A stretch of DNA of 64,000 nt, taken from the NCBI RefSeq assembly GCF_000423585.1, contig NZ_AUIG01000026.1, positions 1 through 64,000 on the forward strand, in the 5' to 3' direction. The translations under genes were made by a program, and so were the position numbers. The notes beneath the pieces were generated by a model. That model saw nothing but the letters and a program-made list of their open reading frames with translations. It did no database searches and was not told where the DNA came from. Origin of the DNA: Salinimicrobium xinjiangense DSM 19287. GTDB taxonomy: Bacteria > Bacteroidota > Bacteroidia > Flavobacteriales > Flavobacteriaceae. Positions 53,478 through 61,563 of the stretch are shown here, piece after piece (the stretch's first letter is position 1; each line of letters opens with the position of its first letter).

Positions 53478-53603
53478 TTTTATCCGTTTAAATTCTGGCC
53501 ATTGGCTGCCGGTGCTTCAGTAAAGTTCGTTTCCTAAGTACTTCCCGGATTATTAAGTTTTATAGTCGGTAATGTATTCCCCAGGAGATCTATAGAGAAG
53601 AAA

Positions 53604-53930
53604 TTAAGATAATTTCAACTCCTGATTTAACAAGGTGACATTGAAATTTACTTTAGCGTTTAAGGCTTTGAATACTCTCATTATTGTATCAAAACGTGCA
53701 TCTGTTATATGATTTTCAATTTTTGAAATTTGAGCCTTTTGAACTCCCACTAATTCTCCAAGTTGAGCTTGTGTAAGATTTCTTTCTTTGCGTGCCTCTT
53801 TAATTGCATGTCCTATTAGATCTAGCCGAAGTTCGTTTTCGAACGCATCTCTTTCCGGCGTCCCAACTCTTCCAACATATTTTTCGGTTATCTCGTCTAA
53901 ACTTTTAGTCGTCATATTTTTATTGCTCAT
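53604..53930 (-). CDS. higA: HigA-type antitoxin (XRE helix-turn-helix)
   Basis: 108 residues. The helix-turn-helix lies in RKERNLTQAQLGELVGVQKA, followed by QISKIENHITDARFDTIMRV and a short beta tail (KVNFNVTLLNQ). It follows the toxin gene by 4 bp, the toxin-first order of higBA operons. Looks intact, whereas its toxin partner appears damaged. Confidence 0.85.
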   Translation of the reverse strand: MSNKNMTTKSLDEITEKYVGRVGTPERDAFENELRLDLIGHAIKEARKERNLTQAQLGELVGVQKAQISKIENHITDARFDTIMRVFKALNAKVNFNVTLLNQELKLS

Positions 53931-53934
53931 AACT

Positions 53935-54219
53935 TTATTTTTTTGCTGCGAAATATTGTTTCATTATTTCTTCGGTTTTTTTGATCTCTTTGGAAGGTGT
54001 TTTAGCAGTTTTCTTTTCTATACCATGCGTCGATATGATCAGTGTTTCTTTTTTATCAGTTTTGTCCCAGAAAGCGATTAGCTTTTTAAAAAGTTCATTA
54101 TCGTTTATAACCTGTGCCTTACGAATATTATAAAGGATTTTTGTTCTCGTCTTGTCATCCAGTCCCTCTAAAAAGTGATCAACTTCCTCAAGAAATTCCA
54201 CTTTAAATCTCTGTGTCAT
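53935..54219 (-). CDS. higB: HigB/Gp49-type toxin with central deletion
   Basis: 94 residues, about 20 shorter than usual. FKVEFLEEVDHFLEGLDDKT and ILYNIRKAQVINDNELFKKL match the start of the phage Gp49-like/HigB family. AFWDKTDKKETLIISTHGIE, KKTAKTPSKEIKKTEEIMKQ match its end. The strand normally between them, holding the conserved W-E-F-R segment and the Tyr-Arg-Leu strand, is missing, with the join at about 54078-54082 in frame. The toxin is probably inactive, leaving a HigA regulator. Confidence 0.8.
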   Translation of the reverse strand: MTQRFKVEFLEEVDHFLEGLDDKTRTKILYNIRKAQVINDNELFKKLIAFWDKTDKKETLIISTHGIEKKTAKTPSKEIKKTEEIMKQYFAAKK

Positions 54220-54237
54220 ATACTACTACCATTTCAA

Positions 54238-54268
54238 CAAAGGTAAATGTTTCTTGATAAGGAAACAA
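54238..54268 (-). promoter_or_regulatory. Candidate promoter of higBA
   Basis: On the minus strand TTG (54266-54268) and TACCTTTG (54238-54245) are separated by 20 bp, matching the Bacteroidota TTG/TAnnTTTG pattern. The higB ATG begins about 19 bp downstream. Confidence 0.5.
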
Positions 54269-54736
54269 TAGTAGGTAAAATATAATTCGATTTCATTCTC
54301 CCTTCCTAGGATGGAAGAATACAATGAATCTGGGCAGCTTTCATTCCAAAAAATCAGATAAATATTAAGGTTTAATGCTTCTCACTAAAGCTGCTTTTTC
54401 TTCGGATTAAGGCGGTCTACAAAAAATTTACGGCAAAATTTAAAGAAGTCAGCCTTAAATTTCTGATGTCTGCCACTAGGGTCAGGCGGGTTTGCGCGTC
54501 CTGATCTTTTCTCGTTATAAAAATCTCTCACGCGAGTTCACAAAAATTAGACAGCGAACGAAGAATTTAGACCCATTTTCGTAAGCTTAGTCCGGAGGCG
54601 TCGGGATTGGTTCTCCTAAGCGGAGTTGAAGGATTCATCAATGGAAATCGAAGATTCACGAATTCCAAGAGAAAATAGTATTCATGAATAAAAAGAACAG
54701 AAAGAAAATTTCCTATTTTTACTTCAGCTTCTTCAA
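54269..54736. other. Intergenic region without recognisable gene
   Basis: About 470 bp separating the toxin-antitoxin island from the second GT4 paralogue. Short open frames on the minus strand lack family features. No clear terminator or long repeat was seen. Confidence 0.5.
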
Positions 54737-55750
54737 ATGCAAAACCTGATTTATATTGGAAACAAACTTCGTTCCCGCGGCGGCACTCCCACCTCCATTG
54801 ATACTCTGGCACCACTACTTAGAGAAGAAGGATTTAATGTAAAAACCGCTTCTTCCAAAAAGAACAAACTCCTGCGCCTTGCAGATATGCTCCGACTGGT
54901 GTACAGGAACAGAAAAAAAGCTGACTTCGTCCTTATCGATACTTACAGCACTCAAAATTTCTGGTACGCTTATGCAATTGGCCGATTTTGCCAAAAGCTG
55001 AACTTAAAATACATCCCCATCCTCCACGGCGGCGAACTTCCCGCCCGACTCGACCGCTCCCCGGGGGCTTCAAAAAAGCTGTTTGGGAAGGCCTTTTTAA
55101 ACGTGGCTCCGTCGCTGTACATGAAAACCGTTTTTCAGCAGGCGGGAATCTTGAACGTAAGATATATTCCAAATTCTATTAATCTGGAAGATTACCCGTT
55201 TAAAGAACGTGTTGAACTTCGTCCGAGGCTACTTTGGGTGCGGGCTTTTGCAGAAATGTACAATCCGCTGCAGGCTCTAAAAGTTCTGGAACTATTGCTG
55301 CCGGACTATCCCAATGCCGAACTTTGCATGGCAGGTCCCGAAAAAGATGATTCCTGGAAAACATGCATCCGCTATGCAAAACTCCACCGCCTGCCCGTTC
55401 GCTTTCCCGGTCAGTTGCCAAAGGAAGAATGGATTGCTCTTTCTGAACAATATGATATCTTCCTCAACACCACCAATATTGATAACACTCCGGTAAGTGT
55501 TATAGAAGCCATGGCTGTCGGATTACCTGTGGTTTCCACCAATGTCGGCGGACTCCCATACCTTATTTCCGCCGATATAGACGGAGTACTGGTGCCGCCA
55601 AATGACCCCGAAAGAATGGCCGCTGCCGTAAATAACCTCTTCAAGGATCCAGAACGCGCTGTGGAAAGAATACTTGCAGCAAGGAAGAAAGTGGAAGCTT
55701 TTGATTGGGAGAGGGTGAGACTAATGTGGAAAGGGATATTGGATTCTTAA
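54737..55750 (+). CDS. GT4-family glycosyltransferase (paralogue of 49829-50866)
   Basis: 337 residues, GT-B. NLIYIGNKLRSRGGTPTSID, LIDTYSTQNFWYAYAIGRF, YIPILHGGELPARLDRSP and SVIEAMAVGLPVVSTNVGG. It aligns along its whole length with the gene at 49829. GC and codon use are higher than in the preceding island. It restarts the glycan block after the accessory insert. Confidence 0.88.
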   Translation: MQNLIYIGNKLRSRGGTPTSIDTLAPLLREEGFNVKTASSKKNKLLRLADMLRLVYRNRKKADFVLIDTYSTQNFWYAYAIGRFCQKLNLKYIPILHGGELPARLDRSPGASKKLFGKAFLNVAPSLYMKTVFQQAGILNVRYIPNSINLEDYPFKERVELRPRLLWVRAFAEMYNPLQALKVLELLLPDYPNAELCMAGPEKDDSWKTCIRYAKLHRLPVRFPGQLPKEEWIALSEQYDIFLNTTNIDNTPVSVIEAMAVGLPVVSTNVGGLPYLISADIDGVLVPPNDPERMAAAVNNLFKDPERAVERILAARKKVEAFDWERVRLMWKGILDS

Positions 55751-55897
55751 GGTTTGATGCATGAGAAATTAAGAAGGAGGAAACCCTGACATAAAGGCTG
55801 TAGGATTTAAATAATTATACATACTTTTAACTCCACTAACGCCGGTCCCTATCTTTTTTATGTATCTATATTATTTTCCCATACTACATTGTACGTA

Positions 55898-56626
55898 ATG
55901 AAATCCAATTTTGCTGTTATAATTCCCCTGGCGAATGAATCTCCAGATTTTCATCCATTTGTTTCCTCTTTGTCCGAAGTATTAGATGGTTTAGGAAATG
56001 GAACAATATATTTCATCGTGGATGAAGTTTCTCGTGATAACACTCTGGAATTATGTAAGGCCCTTTCACAAACTGATAAAAGATTTATCACAGTTTGGGC
56101 TCCTGAAAACAGAAATGTTGTTGATGCTTACATGAAAGGTTATAGAGAAGCACTAATAAACGGGCATCAAATTATTATTGAAATGGATGCGGGACTTTCT
56201 CACGATCCAAAAGCTTTGCCAATGTTCCTGAGAGTCTTAAATGAAGGAAATGAGTGTGCATTTGGAAGTCGTTTTATTAATGGTGGTTCCATATGTGATT
56301 CTACATGGAAACGCAGCTTCTTGTCTAAATTCGGAACTATTTTGTCAAATGTTCTTTTAGGTACAAATTTGTATGATATGACTTCAGGTTATCAGGGTTT
56401 TCATGCACACATTGTAGAAAGATTTGTTGATTATAAATTATTATCTAAAGCTCATTTTTATCAAACAGAGTTGCGCTATTTATTGCGTAAAAGCAGGTAT
56501 GCAGAGATCCCAATACACTACCGTGCTCCTTCTCCAAGTGTTTCCCAAAAGGCGATTAAAAATTCATTTCAAGTATTACTTTATTATTTTTTCCTGCGGT
56601 TAAAATTAAAAACTCCTGTAGTTTAA
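55898..56626 (+). CDS. GT2-family glycosyltransferase (DPM1-like)
   Basis: 242 residues from ATG 55898; a TTG three codons earlier is less likely. FAVIIPLANESPDFHPFVSS, YFIVDEVSRDNTLELCKAL and IIIEMDAGLSHDPKALPMFL (MDAG) match polyprenyl-phosphate sugar synthase-like GT2 proteins. FGSRFINGG and MTSGYQGFHAHIVE are DPM-like motifs. No C-terminal membrane helices. It could make a lipid-linked sugar for the membrane protein at 57685-58944; inference from proximity. Confidence 0.82.
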   Translation: MKSNFAVIIPLANESPDFHPFVSSLSEVLDGLGNGTIYFIVDEVSRDNTLELCKALSQTDKRFITVWAPENRNVVDAYMKGYREALINGHQIIIEMDAGLSHDPKALPMFLRVLNEGNECAFGSRFINGGSICDSTWKRSFLSKFGTILSNVLLGTNLYDMTSGYQGFHAHIVERFVDYKLLSKAHFYQTELRYLLRKSRYAEIPIHYRAPSPSVSQKAIKNSFQVLLYYFFLRLKLKTPVV

Positions 56627-56673
56627 TGAAACTGCAAAATAGTCCAGACTATTAAGATTTGAAATATCAGATT

Positions 56674-57669
56674 ATGGATAAAACATTTTTGATAATTACC
56701 TCCATTGCAGATGACAGAAATTCTGTCTTAAGAACTTTTGCTGAGGAAACTCATAAAAATAATATTGGATATATTGTAATAGGAGATACTAAAAGTCCTG
56801 TAGATTTTAATCTGGAAGGCTGTGACTTTTATTCTGTTAAGCGACAACAATCCTTACAATATTCCCTTGCCAAAACTTTACCTCTAAAGCACTATGCCCG
56901 GAAAAATCTTGGTTATTTAATAGCAATTTCTAACGGTGCACAGAAAATTATTGAAACTGATGATGATAATTTTCCTCTCGAAGATTTCTGGATAAACAGA
57001 AGCAAAAGCGTACCGGCGTACTTATTAGAGAATGAAGGTTGGGTTAATGTTTATAAGTTTTTTACAAAAGCTAATATATGGCCCAGGGGGTTTCCACTTG
57101 AAAAGATTAAAAATACATTACCCGAATTGACTACAAGAAATTTAGTTGATTGTCCGATTCAGCAGGGATTGGCGGATGAAAATCCAGATGTAGATGCCAT
57201 ATTCAGACTTACTTGTTCTTTGCCATTAACTTTTGATAAATTTCCCAATATAGCTTTAGGAAAGAAAACTTTTTGTCCCTTTAACAGTCAGAACACTACA
57301 TGGTTTAAAGAAGCTTTTCCATTATTATATTTACCTTCATTTTGTAGCTTTCGGATGACAGATATATGGCGCTCTTTTGTGGCTCAAAGGATTGCCTGGA
57401 CTTGTGGATGGCCAGTTTTATTCCATCAGAGTACTGTTCGACAGGAAAGAAATGATCATGACCTTATGAAAGACTTTCAGGATGAGATTGAAGGGTACAC
57501 AAAAAATTTGGAAATAGGCAGATGTTTGAATGACCTGGACCTTAAATTAGGAAAAGAACACATTCCCGAAAATATGAGTACATGCTACAAAGAGTTAGTT
57601 CGATTAGGCTTTGTTGGGGAAAAGGAACTTGACTTATTACATAATTGGTTAGACGATATTAAATCTTAA
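56674..57669 (+). CDS. STELLO/DUF288-like glycosyltransferase
   Basis: 331 residues from ATG 56674 (TTG 56659 possible). TFLIITSIADDRNSVLRTFA, YIVIGDTKSPVDF, ARKNLGYLIAISNGAQKIIE and TDDDNFPLEDFW (DDD) are the marks of the STELLO family, first described as plant Golgi proteins and also found in bacterial glycan loci. WRSFVAQRIAWTCGWPVLFH is its second conserved block. Cytosolic by sequence. Activity uncertain. Confidence 0.78.
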   Translation: MDKTFLIITSIADDRNSVLRTFAEETHKNNIGYIVIGDTKSPVDFNLEGCDFYSVKRQQSLQYSLAKTLPLKHYARKNLGYLIAISNGAQKIIETDDDNFPLEDFWINRSKSVPAYLLENEGWVNVYKFFTKANIWPRGFPLEKIKNTLPELTTRNLVDCPIQQGLADENPDVDAIFRLTCSLPLTFDKFPNIALGKKTFCPFNSQNTTWFKEAFPLLYLPSFCSFRMTDIWRSFVAQRIAWTCGWPVLFHQSTVRQERNDHDLMKDFQDEIEGYTKNLEIGRCLNDLDLKLGKEHIPENMSTCYKELVRLGFVGEKELDLLHNWLDDIKS

Positions 57670-57684
57670 CCAGTATTAGTGCCC

Positions 57685-58944
57685 ATGAAGTTTTTATACT
57701 CCAGAACCTTAATTCTTAGTTGTTACCTTTTTCTTTTTTCTTTTTTCCTGATCTATCTACTAATCCAAAAAATCAGATTGGGATATGATAAAGAGAGTTG
57801 GCAAATTACCGAGTTCTTAATTAATTACCAGGGAGGTTTTGTTAGGAGGGGATTACTCGGGGAAATAATTCTAAAACTGCATTCATGTTGTGGATTAGAC
57901 CCGTATAATGCAATTATAACTTTGACTTTAATTTCTTTTGTTCTTTTAATAGGTTTTTTTGTAATTAATTTAAAAAGAGGTGGTTTTACATTGTTTTTCC
58001 TGCCTTTTGTATTTTTTTTAGGAGGTCCTATTATTCATGATTTCTGGGTAAGAAAGGATATTCTGTTAGTACTTATTTTTATACTGACAATTCATCTGCT
58101 CACAAGAAGAAACAGACCCAACTTCATATTGGTCAATCTTTCTCTAATAAGTGGTATTTTAATCCACGAATCGATTGCTTTTTTCAGTTTTCCAATTATG
58201 TTTTTACTGCTCTATTCCAGAAAGAAATCCTTTTGGGTTCCTGCATTATTTTTATTACCCTCCTTGCTGGTCTTTTTTCTGGTGGTATATTTTAAGGGGT
58301 CGCTTTACATTTCTCAAGAAATATGGAACTCATGGAAAGCTATTTCATTTCCATATGAATCTGCTGAAAAATCAGGAATTCCAGCAGCAGTTGATGGTTT
58401 ATCCTGGACCCTTAAGGAAGGCCTATTATATAGCTACCACACCTTAAGGAATTTTAATGATGGTATATATGCTCTTATAGGATGGTCAATAATTATAATT
58501 CTGATCTATTATGTTTTGACTAACACGGATAAGTTGAACCCTAAATTGTTCGGTTACAAAGTGGAAAAATATTTTGATAAAACAATTATTTCAAATCTCC
58601 TGCTTCTTCAATTTTTTTCTGTTATTCCATTATTTATTTTAGGCTGGGACTATGGCCGATGGATATTCTTTTGGACAACATCTTCTTTTGCTGTATATTT
58701 AGTAGTTCCTCAAAGGCAATTAAATCAGCTATTCCCTCTTATTATTTCCGATACTTCGCGGAAAATGAACGGATCCTTAACACATCTATTTAAAGGAACT
58801 TCTGTTTTACTCCTGTGCATATTAATTGGTTTTCCAGCACACTCATGGAGCCTTACCGGCACTGTCAATTCCAGCTCCTTTATAATTGTTTTAAGGTTTA
58901 TTTCCAGAGTAATAGAACTCCTATTAGCAATGTTAGGTATGTAA
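57685..58944 (+). CDS. Polytopic membrane protein, candidate polymerase or GT-C
   Basis: About 419 residues with roughly 10 hydrophobic spans. The first periplasmic loop reads GYDKESWQITEFLINYQGGF then VRRGLLGEIILKL, and a later loop has FWVRKDILLV. An acidic first loop followed by an Arg-rich motif recalls EpsG/Wzy-like or GT-C enzymes, but I cannot assign a family. It follows a DPM-like GT2 and a STELLO-like gene and precedes the initiating transferase, so a role in polymerisation or periplasmic sugar transfer is plausible. Confidence 0.6.
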   Translation: MKFLYSRTLILSCYLFLFSFFLIYLLIQKIRLGYDKESWQITEFLINYQGGFVRRGLLGEIILKLHSCCGLDPYNAIITLTLISFVLLIGFFVINLKRGGFTLFFLPFVFFLGGPIIHDFWVRKDILLVLIFILTIHLLTRRNRPNFILVNLSLISGILIHESIAFFSFPIMFLLLYSRKKSFWVPALFLLPSLLVFFLVVYFKGSLYISQEIWNSWKAISFPYESAEKSGIPAAVDGLSWTLKEGLLYSYHTLRNFNDGIYALIGWSIIIILIYYVLTNTDKLNPKLFGYKVEKYFDKTIISNLLLLQFFSVIPLFILGWDYGRWIFFWTTSSFAVYLVVPQRQLNQLFPLIISDTSRKMNGSLTHLFKGTSVLLLCILIGFPAHSWSLTGTVNSSSFIIVLRFISRVIELLLAMLGM

Positions 58945-59708
58945 TTCATCCAACCTTGCCCGTCCCGGCGGCATTTTTTGGAGGAGGAGAGAAGAGAAAG
59001 TGATTTCAGGGACAACAGCACTTCACATTTACTTCAGTCGCCTTGTCGGCTCTCTCGCAAAGATGTTCCACAATCAAGATTAGATTGATGGTTAATTGAA
59101 TTTAAACGCAAACAAATTAAGCCAAAAAAAAATAAATCTTGAATCGAATCCGCTGGCGCGGATTTGTAATCCGTGACGAGTGCGAAGCATACACAATTAT
59201 AGCCCCCTTCAGAGCTTGTCCCGATCTTTTGCGGGAGGGTTGGGGGTAGTTGAACGGGGAAAGGATGAGAGCAAAAAGTTTGCAGTGCTCAGTATTCAGT
59301 TGGCAGAAAAATTTTAAAAAAGGAACTAAAAAGTATTTTCAGTAGATTTCAAGAGAAAGATTGCTTCAGTCGCCTTGTCGGCTCTTTCGCAAAGACATAC
59401 CCCGGTCAGGGTTAGGGTGAGAGTTTAGCGGAGTTAAATACCGATAATCTTGAATTTTAAATTTTAAGTCTTGAATCCTCTGTTGGCGCGGATTTGTAAT
59501 CCGTGACGAGTGTGAAGCATACAGAAGAATTCGTGAACCTGCCCGTCCGGCAGGTGGGTTCGTAGCTCAGACTCCTAACAAAAACAACAAACAACAAACA
59601 TTTTTTTTACTAATAAACTTATAATTACTACTTTAACTGCAGATTCAGCTCCCTCCCTACATGTTTATTTCGTCCTAAACGGGACCTTAACCATACGATA
59701 AACACTAA
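58945..59708. repeat. Repeat-filled 760-bp gap with a 330-bp tandem composite
   Basis: No gene. Element D (cttcagtcgccttgtcggct) lies at 59032-59066 and 59364-59395; element C (ggcgcggatttgtaatccgt) at 59155-59192 and 59485-59522. The D-to-C distance is the same in both (about 90 bp), so a unit of about 330 bp is duplicated. Also a shortened family A block (59198-59257) and heptamer arrays (59281-59310, CAGTGCT/CAGTATT/CAGTTGG; 59446-59480, ATCTTGA/ATTTTAA/ATTTTAA/GTCTTGA). A cctgcccg/tccggcagg hairpin is near 59537-59556. Confidence 0.8.
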
Positions 59709-61190
59709 ATGGCAGAGACAGAACTTCTTGAAAAACTTAGTGGTAACAGGCGCGCTGCGTTAAAGTCTTCCTTATATTTACGCCGTAAAAGTTTTTACAT
59801 GCCCCGTAAAACGAACCTGCATTTTGAAATTTCCGAAAGGAAGGTATTTCTCCGCATTTTTGATGTTGTGTGGGTGCTGTTCGCCCTGTACGTGGTGAGC
59901 ATTATTTTTAGACTGGATTATTTTCATATCGACAGCAACTCCTGGCCCTGGAGTATTGTACTGGCCGTGTATATCGCTCTGTTTAACGGAATCTTCGAGC
60001 TTTATGATTTACAGAAAGCCAGCAACTATTATAAAGTCCTGCAGAATGTGGTGCTGGCGAGTTCAGTGACAGTGCTCTTTTTTCTTATGACCCCGGTTGT
60101 AACGCCGGTACTGCCCGAGAACCGGCTGCAGATCCTGTACTTTTTTCTCACTATTCTGCTTACCTTGTTGCTGTGGAGATTTGCTTACATCACTCTTATC
60201 TCTTCCCCCCGGTTTTACCGCAGGGTGTTGATCATTGGGGAACCGCTGGAAGTGGAGCTCGTGGCTTCCCATTTACAGCAGTCAGATCCCAATTACAGTA
60301 TTATCGGCTTTGTGAATACCGGAACCGGTGCTGTTCTAAGAGCTGATGCCATTGGCTTAAAAGAGTTTTCTTCGGAAGAGCTGGAGGAAACCATTCGCAA
60401 AAATGGAATTGATGAGCTGCTTATTTCCAGTGTGACTTCTGCCACTGCGGAAGGTTTATATTCGCAGGTATTCAACCTGCTTAAAAAAGGCTTTCCGGTA
60501 AAGGATTTTAATGAGGTCTATGAAGATAAGACCAACCGGATACCTGTCCAGCATATTGAGCGGAATTTTTACCAGTTCTTTCCGCTAAGCCGGAGTAACA
60601 ACAATAAGTTTTACCTCTTTTTTCACCGCCTGGCCGATGTGCTTATTTCTATTGTGGGTTTGGTCGTGGGATGTTTTTTAATGCTCTTTGTTTACTTCGG
60701 AAATATGATCGCCAACAAAGGCTGTCTATTTTACCGGCAGGAGCGGGTAGGAAAGAACGGAAGATCCTTTACCATTCTGAAATTCCGCACCATGCGCTGT
60801 GACGCTGAAGCCAACGGTGCAGTATGGGCTACCAAGAATGATGTACGTATTACCCGTTTCGGAAAGTTTCTGCGTCGCTCCAGACTGGATGAATTTCCGC
60901 AGTTCTGGAATATCCTGAAGGGGGAGATGAGTGTCATAGGTCCCCGTCCCGAACGTCCTGTATTCGTAAAAGAACTATCTGATCTCATCCCATTTTACGA
61001 TACCCGCCATTTTGTAAAACCCGGACTAACAGGCTGGGCGCAGGTAATGTGCGATTACGCCGATAGTCACGCCGATAGCCTGGAAAAGCTGCAGTACGAT
61101 CTCTACTACATCAAACACCGCAACATCTTCCTCGACATCACCATCCTCACCAAAACCCTGAGTACAGTTATTTTCTTTAGAGGACAGTAG
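59709..61190 (+). CDS. Undecaprenyl-phosphate sugar-1-phosphate transferase (WcaJ/WbaP-type)
   Basis: 493 residues. Four hydrophobic helices between about residues 45 and 160, a CoA-binding-like Rossmann region (VLIIGEPLEVELVASHL), one more helix near 305-330, then the bacterial sugar transferase domain: YRQERVGKNGRSFTILKFRT, RRSRLDEFPQFWNILKGEMS, VIGPRPERP and PGLTGWAQV. It transfers a sugar-1-phosphate, often glucose, to undecaprenyl phosphate, the first membrane step of repeat-unit assembly. Set apart from the cluster by repeats on both sides. Confidence 0.93.
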   Translation: MAETELLEKLSGNRRAALKSSLYLRRKSFYMPRKTNLHFEISERKVFLRIFDVVWVLFALYVVSIIFRLDYFHIDSNSWPWSIVLAVYIALFNGIFELYDLQKASNYYKVLQNVVLASSVTVLFFLMTPVVTPVLPENRLQILYFFLTILLTLLLWRFAYITLISSPRFYRRVLIIGEPLEVELVASHLQQSDPNYSIIGFVNTGTGAVLRADAIGLKEFSSEELEETIRKNGIDELLISSVTSATAEGLYSQVFNLLKKGFPVKDFNEVYEDKTNRIPVQHIERNFYQFFPLSRSNNNKFYLFFHRLADVLISIVGLVVGCFLMLFVYFGNMIANKGCLFYRQERVGKNGRSFTILKFRTMRCDAEANGAVWATKNDVRITRFGKFLRRSRLDEFPQFWNILKGEMSVIGPRPERPVFVKELSDLIPFYDTRHFVKPGLTGWAQVMCDYADSHADSLEKLQYDLYYIKHRNIFLDITILTKTLSTVIFFRGQ

Positions 61191-61563
61191 TTCCAGTGGG
61201 CAGTGCGCAGTGATTTAGTTGGCAGTTAGTGTTCAGTGATCGGTGATTAGTGTTCAACCTTAAAAAATGCAGATTGTCTATTCGAAGGAGCTTCTACTGC
61301 GACAGAGAAATCTGTCTCCCCACCCCGCCCTGTGGGCACCCCTCCGCAGGAGGGGAGGGAAAAAATTGACATCGCAGCAAGAAAACAATCTTAGATCTTT
61401 AATTTTAAATTCTTTTGCTGGCGCGGATTTGCAATCCGTGACGTGTGCGAAGCATAAACGGTTAAAGCCCCCTTCAGAGCTTGTCCCGATCTTTATCGGG
61501 AGGGTTGGGGGTTTTGAGCGGAGGAGAGCATGAACAATTTTGAATCTTGAATTTTATCTTGAA
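61191..61563. repeat. Repeat-filled gap between convergent genes
   Basis: Heptamers at 61191-61258 (CAGTGGG, CAGTGCG, CAGTGAT... TGATCGG, TGATTAG), a partial family B/A mix (61279-61350), heptamers at 61388-61415, element C (61420-61457), a shortened family A block (61465-61522) and ATCTTGA heptamers (61538-61563). Small open frames here are repeat-derived. Confidence 0.75.
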
